Under the pieces are notes generated by a model. It was given only the letters and a program-made list of their open reading frames with translations. It ran no database searches and was not told the DNA's origin. 53,916 bases of DNA from NCBI RefSeq assembly GCF_003173335.1, contig NZ_QGMZ01000026.1, positions 1 to 53,916 of the forward strand. The letters are read 5' to 3'. Both the position numbers and the translations under genes were made by a program. The stretch is from Methanospirillum stamsii (GTDB lineage: Archaea > Halobacteriota > Methanomicrobia > Methanomicrobiales > Methanospirillaceae). Of the stretch, positions 1-8,397 are shown piece after piece. The stretch's first letter is position 1; every line of letters begins with the position of its first letter.

Positions 1-57
1 ATGTGTTTGAAAATTGGAGGAAAACTTATCCGAAAGTCATCCCTAACTCAGCCGAGT

Positions 58-369
58 TCAGGTCTCATTGTCTGATACTAACAATTCTCTGAATATATCT
101 GTTAAGAGAGCAAGTTCATCTCCCACAATTGGCTGGAGTCTGTCATCATCAAGGTTGAGATATAAAATACATGATTTTGGAACTCCCTGGTTGATTAATC
201 CGGTAATCATCTGATACATCAGGTATGTCTTTCCGGATCTCCGAACCCCGATAATGTCATTGATATGAGGAATATTCATCTGTACCTGGTATTGTCTGTG
301 ATGTATTTCCGGCAAAGAACTCTCCTGCCATTCAATGATAGCAGTTTTTAATTTTGCCCGGGTATCCAT
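58..369 (-). pseudogene. truncated AAA-family ATPase, N-terminal part only
   Basis: This 103-residue reading frame carries the start of an archaeal AAA ATPase of the type often paired with a DUF4143-like C-terminal domain. A Walker A motif (GVRRSGKT, near residues 41-48) is followed by the typical segment ILYLNLDDDRL. Full-length members usually run to about 400 residues; here a TGA ends the frame about 20 residues after that segment. The remaining 57 bases to the window edge show no obvious continuation. It is therefore a 3'-truncated or frameshifted remnant, unless the rest lies outside the window in another frame. It diverges from the tandem ATPase-nuclease genes that start 300 bases away. 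Catalytic function is unlikely without Walker B. The family call is moderately sure; the broken state is seen directly. Confidence 0.55.
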
Positions 370-669
370 ATAAAGAAGTAAGGGTTTTTACAATGATTAA
401 GTTATCGTATATGGACGATAAATATTAATGAAATTATCGTTTATGTGCGATAGCGTCGCTCTATATAAATAACTTAAAACCAATCAGACCGGATTTTCTT
501 GGAGGACAGTAAATATGGTATATCTGTGATAATTTGTGATAAACTTATCAAATATATGCGATGTCTTCCACTCAAAATCATTATCTCAAAATTTCGCTAT
601 CCATTAAACAATATTCCGGAAAAAGGGATACTCATAAGAATAACCGGAAACAATGATTAGTATATCGCA
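370..669. promoter_or_regulatory. divergent intergenic region with paired inverted repeats
   Basis: This 300-base gap contains two copies of an imperfect inverted repeat, TTATCG-8 nt-CGATAA at 402-421 and TTATCG-8 nt-CGATAG at 434-453, spaced 32 bases apart (about three helical turns). A TATA-like CTATATAAAT lies at 461-470. A GGAGG at 501-505 precedes a four-codon frame, ATG at 515 to TGA at 529. A perfect inverted repeat TGATAA-AC-TTATCA lies at 537-550. The first long gene at 670 has no Shine-Dalgarno sequence. The repeats look like binding sites for a dimeric regulator acting on the tandem array, the truncated ATPase, or both; that role is inferred. Confidence 0.5.
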
Positions 670-2391
670 ATGACTCTCCTAAAAATCCCGTATGGTATCA
701 GCAATTACCGGACGATTGCCCTTGAAGGATATGCATATGTCGATAAAACCCGGTACATCCGGATCCTTGAAGAATATCCCAGCCCCTACCAAATATTCCT
801 TCGGCCAAGGCGGTTTGGAAAGAGCCTCTTTGTATCACTTTTACATTATTATTACGATATCAGTGAAAAAAATAATTTTAATGACCTCTTTTCAGGAACA
901 GAAATTGGAAAAGATCCGACGATAAAATGTGGAAAATACTATATATTAAGTTTTGATTTTTCTGGAATTATTTCCTCTACTCAATCAGATCTCGAACGTA
1001 GTTTCTTCAACAACACCCGATTCTCCCTGCAAAACTTTATTGAACGATATAATCTTCCATTGACCCTGGGTGAAAGAAGTTCAGCAGCAGATCAATTGAC
1101 TGAATTTTTCTCAATCATTTCGACGAGAATAAATGGTCCAATATTTGTGATCATTGATGAATATGATCACTTTGCAAATGAATTACTGAGTTTTCATATA
1201 GATTTATTTCAGGGTACAATCAGTAGAGATGGTTTTATCCGGAAATGGTATGAAGTTCTTAAACGTGCAACGAAAACAATGGTTGACAGGATATTTGTAA
1301 CTGGAGTTTCACCAGTCACACTGGATAGTCTTACATCAGGATTTAATGTTGCTGATGATCTTACCCGATCTCCATTATTCAATGAGATGGTGGGGTTTAC
1401 GGAGAAGGAGTTAGTCCAGTTAATAGAATCAACGATATCTTCATCAATATCAATTTCCCCAATGACAGGGTTATTAAAATTTTATTATGACGGGTATCTG
1501 TTTAGTGAAGATGCAAAAGAACGCCTTTATAATAGTGATATGGTTCTCTTTTATTTAAAACAAATGCAAACCCTGAACGAAGCCCCAAAAAAGCTTCTGG
1601 ACACCAATATTTCCAGTGATTATGGTAAATTAAGTAACACATTCCGGTTGAAAAATCCTGACCAGAATTACGAGGTAATAAAGGATATTGTCTCCAACAA
1701 TAATATTTTTTCCCACCTGACTGATCAATTCTCGATGGATCTGCCTTTTTCTAAAGATGATTTCAAATCTCTTCTCTTTTATCTGGGTCTTCTGACTATA
1801 CGCGATAGTCTTCCCGGAGCAGTATCTCTCCAGATCCCCAATTATGTCATCCGCGGATTATACTATGACTTTTTCCTTGATCTTATCGCAAAAGAGGCCC
1901 CTTTTCAGATAGAACCGGACAGAATCCGGGATGCGATATACCAGATCGCCTATGCAGGATTATGTGACAAATTAACTGCCCTTATCGAAGAACTCCTTCA
2001 TGCCTTTTCAAACCGGGATTTTATCGGATTTGATGAGAAATACATCAAGATTGCCATTTTTGCCTATGCCAACATGAGTAGTTTGTACCTGGTAAAATCA
2101 GAATATGAAGTTCCGGGTGGTTATATTGATCTTGCCCTCCTGAAAAGAGACCCCTGGCACCCGGATTATTATGCTCTCTTCGAACTAAAGTATCTGAAAA
2201 AGAGTATAAGTTCTGATGAGGAGATAGAGCAGGCAGCCAGTCAGGGAATCGAACAACTAAAACGGTATACATCATCTCCGGAATTATCCTCAATCCCGAA
2301 TCTGAAGAAATGGGTTTTGGTCTTTTCTGGTGACCGGTGTGTGAGAAAAGAGGAAGTGTCGGATTTAGACGACCTGAAGAACAGTCAGTAA
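670..2391 (+). CDS. AAA-ATPase-like / PD-(D/E)XK nuclease-like protein, copy 1
   Basis: This 573-residue protein has the two-domain layout of the AAA-ATPase_like plus DUF1703/PDDEXK_9 family. A P-loop variant RPRRFGKS lies at residues 45-52 and a Walker B-like IIDEYDHF around D163-E164. The C-terminal nuclease-like core shows D487 in GGYIDLALL and E505-x-K507 in FELKYLKK. The biological role is not established; nucleic-acid cleavage or a defence role are possibilities only. It is the first of three tandem copies. Its first 39 codons and its last 190 or so are nearly the same as in the other copies, while the middle differs strongly. No clear ribosome binding site precedes the ATG; the same N-terminus in all three copies supports this start. 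Confidence 0.8.
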   Translation: MTLLKIPYGISNYRTIALEGYAYVDKTRYIRILEEYPSPYQIFLRPRRFGKSLFVSLLHYYYDISEKNNFNDLFSGTEIGKDPTIKCGKYYILSFDFSGIISSTQSDLERSFFNNTRFSLQNFIERYNLPLTLGERSSAADQLTEFFSIISTRINGPIFVIIDEYDHFANELLSFHIDLFQGTISRDGFIRKWYEVLKRATKTMVDRIFVTGVSPVTLDSLTSGFNVADDLTRSPLFNEMVGFTEKELVQLIESTISSSISISPMTGLLKFYYDGYLFSEDAKERLYNSDMVLFYLKQMQTLNEAPKKLLDTNISSDYGKLSNTFRLKNPDQNYEVIKDIVSNNNIFSHLTDQFSMDLPFSKDDFKSLLFYLGLLTIRDSLPGAVSLQIPNYVIRGLYYDFFLDLIAKEAPFQIEPDRIRDAIYQIAYAGLCDKLTALIEELLHAFSNRDFIGFDEKYIKIAIFAYANMSSLYLVKSEYEVPGGYIDLALLKRDPWHPDYYALFELKYLKKSISSDEEIEQAASQGIEQLKRYTSSPELSSIPNLKKWVLVFSGDRCVRKEEVSDLDDLKNSQ

Positions 2392-2420
2392 GAAAACTAT
2401 TGCATTCATACATTCCAAAA

Positions 2421-4142
2421 ATGACCCTCCTAAAAATCCCGTATGGTATCAGTAATTATCGAACGATAGCCCTTGAAGGATATGCATATGTCGATAAAAC
2501 CCGGTACATCCGGATCCTTGAAGACTATCCCAGCCCCTATCTTTTCTTTCTTCGCCCAAGACGGTTTGGAAAAACCCTTTTCGTATCGATGATCAGTTCC
2601 TATTATGACATCGCAGAGAAAGATAATTTTCAAAGGCTTTTTTCAGACACTGAAATTGGGATGGAACCAACTGAAAAAAGGAACAGTTACTATGTTCTTA
2701 GTTTTAATTTTTCAGGAATTTCATCTGAATCTGAGTCCCAATTAGAATCAAGTTTTATCCGTAAAACAAGTAACTCGTTATTTTCATTTATTAACCGGTA
2801 TCATCTGGAAATTACATTGAGTGATAATGGTTCAGCCGCAGACCAGTTATCAGAATTTTTTACTATCCTCGGAGCAAAAATACATGGGTCGGTTTATGTT
2901 ACCATTGATGAATATGACCACTTTGCGAATGAATTATTAAGTTTCAATATCCCTGTTTTTCAAAGTACCATCGGCAGAAATGGATTTATCCGAAAATGGT
3001 ATGAAATCCTAAAGGAAGCAACACAAACAATAGTACATCGCATCTTTGCAACCGGGGTGTCACCTGTAACTCTTGATAGTCTCACCTCCGGCTTTAATAT
3101 CGGGAGAAATGTTACCCGGTTTCATCAGTTACATGAGATGATGGGTTTTACAAGAGAGGAAATATCAATTCTCATTTCGAGAACTCTTCCTAAAGGCACT
3201 GTAAATCCTGAAATATCAAAATGCCTTCAGGAATATTATAATGGGTATCTTTTCAGTGAACAAGCAGAAAAACGTCTATTTAATAGTGATATGATACTCT
3301 ATTATCTGCATTCATATCTTGACCTTGGGAAACCTCCTGAAAAACTAATAGATGTTAATATCGCAAGCGATTATAGCAAAATAGGAAATCTTCTCCAATT
3401 GAAAACTCCTGATAAGAACATTGAAGTAATAAAGGAAATAGTGAGTACTGGTATGACATCCGTTCAGATGACTGAGCAGTTTTCGATGGAAAAGTCCTTT
3501 TCATCTGACGATTTTAAATCCCTTCTTTTTTATCTTGGCCTGCTCTCCATTCGTGAGAGCCTTCCCGGAGCAGTCTCTCTCCAGATACCAAATTATGTCA
3601 TCCGTGGATTATACTATGACTTTTTCCTTGATCTTATCGCAAAAGAGGCACCATTTCAGGTAGAACCTGACCGGATCCGGGATGCTATGTACCAGATTGC
3701 ATATGCAGGGTCATGTGACAAATTAATAGTTCTTGTCGAAGAACTTCTTCATGCCTTTTCAAACCGTGATTTTATTGGATTTGATGAGAAATACATCAAG
3801 ATTGCAATCTTTGCATATGCAAATATGAGTAGTTTGTACCTGGTAAAATCAGAATATGAAGTTCCGGGTGGTTATATCGATCTTGCTCTCCTGAAAAGGG
3901 ATCCCTGGCACCCGGATTATTACGCTCTCTTCGAACTAAAGTACCTGAAAAAGAACCAGAGTTCTGATGAGGAGATAGAGCAGGCAGCCAGTCAGGGAAT
4001 CGAACAACTAAAACGGTATACATCATCTCCGGAATTATCCTCAATCCCGAATCTGATGAAATGGGTTTTGGTCTTTTCTGGTGACCGTTGTGTAAGAAAA
4101 GAGGAAGTGTCGGATTTAGACAATCTGAAGAGCAGTCAGTGA
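2421..4142 (+). CDS. AAA-ATPase-like / PD-(D/E)XK nuclease-like protein, copy 2
   Basis: Second member of the tandem array, 573 residues from the ATG at 2421. The frame stays open upstream into copy 1 (to 2337), but the start MTLLKIPYG matches the other two copies, so 2421 is preferred. It has the same P-loop variant (RPRRFGKT), IDEYDHF Walker B-like motif and C-terminal D...ELK nuclease-like residues. The 29-base spacer after copy 1 resembles the spacer before copy 3, so the duplicated unit includes it. The C-terminal third is almost the same as copy 3 in protein and DNA; the section from residue 40 to about 370 has diverged freely. Function is unknown beyond the family. Confidence 0.8.
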   Translation: MTLLKIPYGISNYRTIALEGYAYVDKTRYIRILEDYPSPYLFFLRPRRFGKTLFVSMISSYYDIAEKDNFQRLFSDTEIGMEPTEKRNSYYVLSFNFSGISSESESQLESSFIRKTSNSLFSFINRYHLEITLSDNGSAADQLSEFFTILGAKIHGSVYVTIDEYDHFANELLSFNIPVFQSTIGRNGFIRKWYEILKEATQTIVHRIFATGVSPVTLDSLTSGFNIGRNVTRFHQLHEMMGFTREEISILISRTLPKGTVNPEISKCLQEYYNGYLFSEQAEKRLFNSDMILYYLHSYLDLGKPPEKLIDVNIASDYSKIGNLLQLKTPDKNIEVIKEIVSTGMTSVQMTEQFSMEKSFSSDDFKSLLFYLGLLSIRESLPGAVSLQIPNYVIRGLYYDFFLDLIAKEAPFQVEPDRIRDAMYQIAYAGSCDKLIVLVEELLHAFSNRDFIGFDEKYIKIAIFAYANMSSLYLVKSEYEVPGGYIDLALLKRDPWHPDYYALFELKYLKKNQSSDEEIEQAASQGIEQLKRYTSSPELSSIPNLMKWVLVFSGDRCVRKEEVSDLDNLKSSQ

Positions 4143-4172
4143 GAATACTATTACATTCATACAATCCAAAAA

Positions 4173-5864
4173 ATGACTCTCCTGAAAATCCCGTATGGTA
4201 TCAGCAATTACCGGACGATCGCCCTTGAAGGATATGCATATGTCGATAAAACCCGGTACATCCGGATCCTTGAAGACTATCCCAGCCCCTTTGTTATCCT
4301 ATTACGTCCCCGTAGATTTGGAAAAAGCCTTTTTGCTTCCCTCCTGAATTATTACTATGATATTGCGGAAAAAGATAATTTTCCGGCACTTTTTTTACAT
4401 ACTGATATCGGACAAAATCCAACACCCGGAAGGAATTCTTACTATGTATTAAACTTTAATTTCTCCGGAATTGCATCTGAATCAGAAGGAGAACTCTATG
4501 AAAGCTTTCGTAGAAAGACGAGAAATGCCTTAAATTTATTTATTGAACGATATAATATTAGCATTGAAATTTCCAATTCAGGTTCAGCCGCAGATCAGTT
4601 ATCTGAGTTTTTCAATCTGGTATCAACTCGGTTAGATGGTCAGTTGTTTATCATTATTGATGAATATGATCATTTTGCAAATGAACTGTTAAGTTTTAAT
4701 TTCAATATTTTTCAGAATACTATCGGTAGAAATGGATTTATCAGAAAATGGTATGAAGTATTAAAAGAAGCCACCGCAACCATCGTCAGCCGGATATTTA
4801 TTACCGGAGTCTCACCAGTCACCCTTGACAGCCTGACCTCCGGATTTAATATTTCAGACAATATCTCAAGATCGCCCTTGATGAATACGATTATGGGATT
4901 TTCCAGAGAGGAAATCCACTCATTACTGCTACAAACAATCCCGGGAGATATTGATTATAATATGGTTGAAATAACCCTGCAGGAATATTATGATGGGTAT
5001 CTTTTTTGTGAGACTGAAGAAAAAAGACTATTTAATAGCGACATGGTTCTTTACTATATAAAACAATATCAGATCTTTCAAACACCTCCAAAAAGTCTTC
5101 TTGATACGAATATTGCAAGTGATTACGGAAAACTAGGCAATCTCCTGCGAATCAAAGATCCAGATCAAAATATCAGTGTACTAAAAGAAATTGTTACAAC
5201 CGGATTTGTATCTGCGAACATTACCGACATATTCTCAATGGATCTGCCTTTTTCTAAAGACGATTTTAAATCCCTTCTTTTTTATCTTGGTCTGCTTTCC
5301 ATTCGTGAGAGCCTTCCCGGAGCAGTCTCTCTCCAGATACCAAACTATGTCATCCGAGGATTATACTATGACTTTTTCCTTGATCTTATCGCAAAAGAGG
5401 CACCTTTTCGGGTAGAACCTGACCGGATCCGGGATGCTATGTACCAGATTGCATATGCAGGGTCATGTGACGAATTAATAGTTCTTATCGAAGAACTTCT
5501 TCATGCCTTTTCAAACCGTGATTTTATTGGGTTTGATGAGAAATACATCAAGATTGCAATCTTTGCATATGCAAACATGAGTAGTTTGTACCTGGTAAAA
5601 TCGGAATATGAAGTTCCGGGTGGTTATATTGATCTTGCCCTCCTGAAAAGAGACCCTTGGCACCCGGATTATTACGCTCTCTTCGAACTAAAGTATCTGA
5701 AAAAGGGCCAGAGTTCTGATGAGGAGATAGAGCAGGCAGCCAGTCAGGGAATCGAACAACTAAAACGGTATACATCATCTCCGGAATTATCCTTAATCCC
5801 AAATCTGAAGAAATGGGTCCTGGTTTTTTCCAGTGACCGGTGTGTGAGAAAAGGAGAGATATGA
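4173..5864 (+). CDS. AAA-ATPase-like / PD-(D/E)XK nuclease-like protein, copy 3
   Basis: Third tandem copy, 563 residues, with the RPRRFGKS P-loop, IIDEYDHF and C-terminal D...FELK nuclease-like motifs. It ends about ten residues earlier than copies 1 and 2: their tail EEVSDLD is replaced by a short GEI before the stop, so the end of the repeat unit has been altered here. The spacer before it matches the spacer before copy 2. All three lie on the plus strand 30 bases apart and may be co-transcribed. The intact triplication suggests all copies are still under selection, which is inference. Confidence 0.8.
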   Translation: MTLLKIPYGISNYRTIALEGYAYVDKTRYIRILEDYPSPFVILLRPRRFGKSLFASLLNYYYDIAEKDNFPALFLHTDIGQNPTPGRNSYYVLNFNFSGIASESEGELYESFRRKTRNALNLFIERYNISIEISNSGSAADQLSEFFNLVSTRLDGQLFIIIDEYDHFANELLSFNFNIFQNTIGRNGFIRKWYEVLKEATATIVSRIFITGVSPVTLDSLTSGFNISDNISRSPLMNTIMGFSREEIHSLLLQTIPGDIDYNMVEITLQEYYDGYLFCETEEKRLFNSDMVLYYIKQYQIFQTPPKSLLDTNIASDYGKLGNLLRIKDPDQNISVLKEIVTTGFVSANITDIFSMDLPFSKDDFKSLLFYLGLLSIRESLPGAVSLQIPNYVIRGLYYDFFLDLIAKEAPFRVEPDRIRDAMYQIAYAGSCDELIVLIEELLHAFSNRDFIGFDEKYIKIAIFAYANMSSLYLVKSEYEVPGGYIDLALLKRDPWHPDYYALFELKYLKKGQSSDEEIEQAASQGIEQLKRYTSSPELSLIPNLKKWVLVFSSDRCVRKGEI

Positions 5865-5906
5865 ATCTCCCAGTTCGTAAAAAATAACCGTCGAATGGTT
5901 CTTTAT

Positions 5907-6905
5907 TTATTTTTTATTCATCATCTTCAAGAGTCCATCCCTTAACTCCACCTTCGGTTCCCATCCGAGTGTCGCCCTTGCCTTCGTAATATCCGGAACC
6001 CTCCGTGTCGGATCATCCGGAGGCATCGGCTGATAGGTCAACTCTGATGATGAACCGCAAAGCTCAATAATCATCCGGGCAAGTTCGAGGATGGTCCACT
6101 CTACCGGATTACCAATATTCACCACTTCTCCTGAAATCCCCGGAAGAACTGCCAGCCGGAGAAGGCCGGTTATCTGATCAGTAACATAGCAGAATGACCT
6201 GGTCTGTTTACCGTCCCCAAAAATGGTTATAGGCTGATTATTTGCAGCCTGATCCATGAACCTGGGGATGACTCTCCCATAATGACCGTCTGATCTCATT
6301 CCCGGCCCGTAGGTATTAAATATCCTTGCAATCCTGACATCTAGCCCGTGCTGTCGGAAATATGCCATGCAAAATGCTTCACCTGCCCGCTTGGCTTCAT
6401 CATAACAACCACGAATACCAAGGGTATTGACATTTCCCCGATAGGTTTCCGGAGTTGGGAAAATCGCTGCCTCTCCATAGGTCTCACTGGTTGAGGTGAA
6501 TAAGAATGCTGCTTCATATTTCTTGGCGATTCCAAGGGCATTCATCGTTCCAAGGGTATTGGATTTTAGTATCTGGATTGGGTAATGCTCAAATTCGAGC
6601 GGGCTTGCCCGTGAAGCAAGATGACAGATTAGGTCAATTTTTCTCCCCGGATCATACGATTTCGAGATGTCATGGAAAATCCTGGTAAACTTCGGATGGG
6701 TTTTCAGATGATCAGTATTTTCTGCTTTTCCTGATGCATAATTATCCAGACAGATCACTTCAGCCCCTTTATTAAGAAGCGTCTCGCACATCCACGAACC
6801 CAGGAATCCGGATCCGCCGGTAATCAATACCGTCTTACTTTCAAAAGAGATATCTGATATCCCGTTTAAAATTTGTTCTATATCTGATTGTGAAGAATGA
6901 GTCAT
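5907..6905 (-). CDS. NAD-dependent epimerase/dehydratase, UDP-glucuronate decarboxylase-like
   Basis: An extended short-chain dehydrogenase acting on nucleotide sugars in the cytoplasm. The N-terminal NAD-binding motif TGGSGFLGS, the catalytic TSTSETYG segment and the YDEAK (YxxxK) pair are all visible. Overall it resembles UDP-glucuronate decarboxylases (UXS), which make UDP-xylose; a related epimerase or dehydratase activity cannot be excluded. I chose the ATG at 6905 because GGAG lies about nine bases ahead of it; an ATG at 6935 would add ten residues without a good ribosome binding site. Nearby galU and ugd would make UDP-glucose and UDP-glucuronate, so the three could form a short route to pentose sugars for surface glycans. 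Confidence 0.85.
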   Translation of the reverse strand: MTHSSQSDIEQILNGISDISFESKTVLITGGSGFLGSWMCETLLNKGAEVICLDNYASGKAENTDHLKTHPKFTRIFHDISKSYDPGRKIDLICHLASRASPLEFEHYPIQILKSNTLGTMNALGIAKKYEAAFLFTSTSETYGEAAIFPTPETYRGNVNTLGIRGCYDEAKRAGEAFCMAYFRQHGLDVRIARIFNTYGPGMRSDGHYGRVIPRFMDQAANNQPITIFGDGKQTRSFCYVTDQITGLLRLAVLPGISGEVVNIGNPVEWTILELARMIIELCGSSSELTYQPMPPDDPTRRVPDITKARATLGWEPKVELRDGLLKMMNKK

Positions 6906-7091
6906 ATTTTTCTTCTCCATTATATTGTCTTTCATGTATGAAAAAACTCATCCGGATGGCAATACACAAAATGAAAACAGTTGCATTATTATCTTTCATG
7001 ACGGTACATTCAGAGTACTTGACATTAAGAGGTTGTAATGATTAATAGCACCCGTTTGTTTTCCAATAGAAATTAAAAAAGGATTTTTTAC

Positions 7092-8006
7092 ATGACAATT
7101 TCACTCATTGTGCCTGCATATAATGAAAAGGAGGCTATTGGTCCGGTCATCGAGGAATATTCTCCCTATGTGGATGAAATAATCGTTGTTGATGATGGTT
7201 CAAATGATTCAACTTATGACATTGCATGTTCATATGCAAGCGGGAAAATCCATGTTTTTCAGCATAAAGAAAACCAGGGAAAAGTTGGTGCATTATTAAC
7301 AGGTGTGAATCAGTCAACCGGAGATATCATTGTTTTCACCGATGCTGACTGCACCTATCCAGCCAGGTATATCCCGGAATTTATTAAAGAACTTGAAAGG
7401 GGTTCTGATCTTGTTCTTGGAGTCAGGAACATCGAAGCACACAATATTCCTTTCTTTAACCGTATAGGGAATGCAATCTTCTCAACAATGGCAACGTATA
7501 TAAGCGGAAAATATATTTCTGATGGTCAGACCGGTTTCCGGGCTTTTAAAAGAGAGATGTTCAAAGAACTTCATGTTCATGCAAAAAGTTTAGAATTCGA
7601 AACAAAAATGACGGTCAGGGCTGCAAAACTTGGGTATCTCATATCTGAAGTCCCTATTGAATACCGGGAACGAGTTGGAACATCTAAGCTTCACCCCGTC
7701 CGCGATGGATATCGCATGTTTCGTGCTCTTCTCTCGATAGCATGGCATGAAACCTCACCACTTGCAAAAATGATCTCGGTCCCGGGAATAATTCTTCTTT
7801 TTGCGGGTCTTATTTTCGGGCTGTTCAGTCTTCAGGAACGAATATTTCATTACCATCTTGTCCATGAATATTATCCGCTGATTTCAGTATTTCTTATGCT
7901 TTTTGGTATCCAGCTTACATCAATTGGCCTTATTATCGATTACCTGTCGAAAAAAATGGATCGTCTGGAAGAACGGATACGTCAGTTATCTTTTAAAAAG
8001 GACTAA
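7092..8006 (+). CDS. family 2 glycosyltransferase, dolichyl-phosphate sugar synthase type
   Basis: A 304-residue GT2 enzyme of the DPM1/ArnC type, which moves a sugar from a nucleotide donor to a polyprenyl phosphate on the inner membrane face. It begins with SLIVPAYNEKEAIG, has VDDGSNDST and the metal-binding FTDADCTYP, then GQTGFRAFKR. Two hydrophobic segments near residues 220-245 and 258-285 anchor the C-terminus. An AGGA lies about ten bases ahead of the ATG. The next gene follows after eight bases, so the two are probably co-transcribed. The sugar is unknown. Confidence 0.88.
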   Translation: MTISLIVPAYNEKEAIGPVIEEYSPYVDEIIVVDDGSNDSTYDIACSYASGKIHVFQHKENQGKVGALLTGVNQSTGDIIVFTDADCTYPARYIPEFIKELERGSDLVLGVRNIEAHNIPFFNRIGNAIFSTMATYISGKYISDGQTGFRAFKREMFKELHVHAKSLEFETKMTVRAAKLGYLISEVPIEYRERVGTSKLHPVRDGYRMFRALLSIAWHETSPLAKMISVPGIILLFAGLIFGLFSLQERIFHYHLVHEYYPLISVFLMLFGIQLTSIGLIIDYLSKKMDRLEERIRQLSFKKD

Positions 8007-8014
8007 TCGTAAGA

Positions 8015-8371
8015 ATGAACACGATAATTATTATCCTTATAGGGATTTTATTTGCTTCATCTGGACAGATCCTCTGGAAAATCGGGATGACAGACATCGG
8101 TCCGGTAACATCCTTTTCTGCCGGAACGCTTCTACCAATGGTGCTCAGTCCCTGGGTAATTGGAGGGACACTGTGTTACGGGTTATCTACGGTATTTTGG
8201 TTAATTGCATTATCACGTGCAGATCTTTCATATGTGTATCCATTTATTGCCCTTACTTTTGTTATCATTTTTATCGCTTCATTCCTTCTTTTCCATGAGA
8301 ATATCAGTTTCCCCAGGCTTTCCGGAGCGATCATTATTGTCTGCGGAATAATTGTTTTAGTAAAAGGATGA
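8015..8371 (+). CDS. small EamA/DMT-type membrane protein (ArnE/F- or SMR-like)
   Basis: A 118-residue protein with four predicted membrane helices, typical of half-size drug/metabolite transporter proteins. Recognisable parts are SSGQILWKIGM in helix 1 and a last helix ending IIVCGIIVLVKG. It sits eight bases behind a polyprenyl-phosphate glycosyltransferase gene. This resembles arnC next to arnE/arnF, where such proteins flip lipid-linked sugars across the membrane. Flipping a lipid-linked sugar is therefore the preferred idea; a small-molecule exporter is the alternative. It probably works as a dimer. Confidence 0.75.
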   Translation: MNTIIIILIGILFASSGQILWKIGMTDIGPVTSFSAGTLLPMVLSPWVIGGTLCYGLSTVFWLIALSRADLSYVYPFIALTFVIIFIASFLLFHENISFPRLSGAIIIVCGIIVLVKG

Positions 8372-8397
8372 AAAAGGGAAAATCTGATTTTTACTCG

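Larger units (their letters stand above)
670..5864 (+). repeat. three-copy tandem gene array with conserved ends
   Basis: Three direct repeats of about 1.75 kb, including a roughly 30-base spacer. Near-identical DNA spans the first 115 or so bases of each gene and stops abruptly after the codons for YPSP. A second shared block covers about the last 570 bases. The middle kilobase aligns only at protein level. This conserved-variable-conserved pattern fits gene conversion at the ends or replacement of the middle. Confidence 0.8.
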
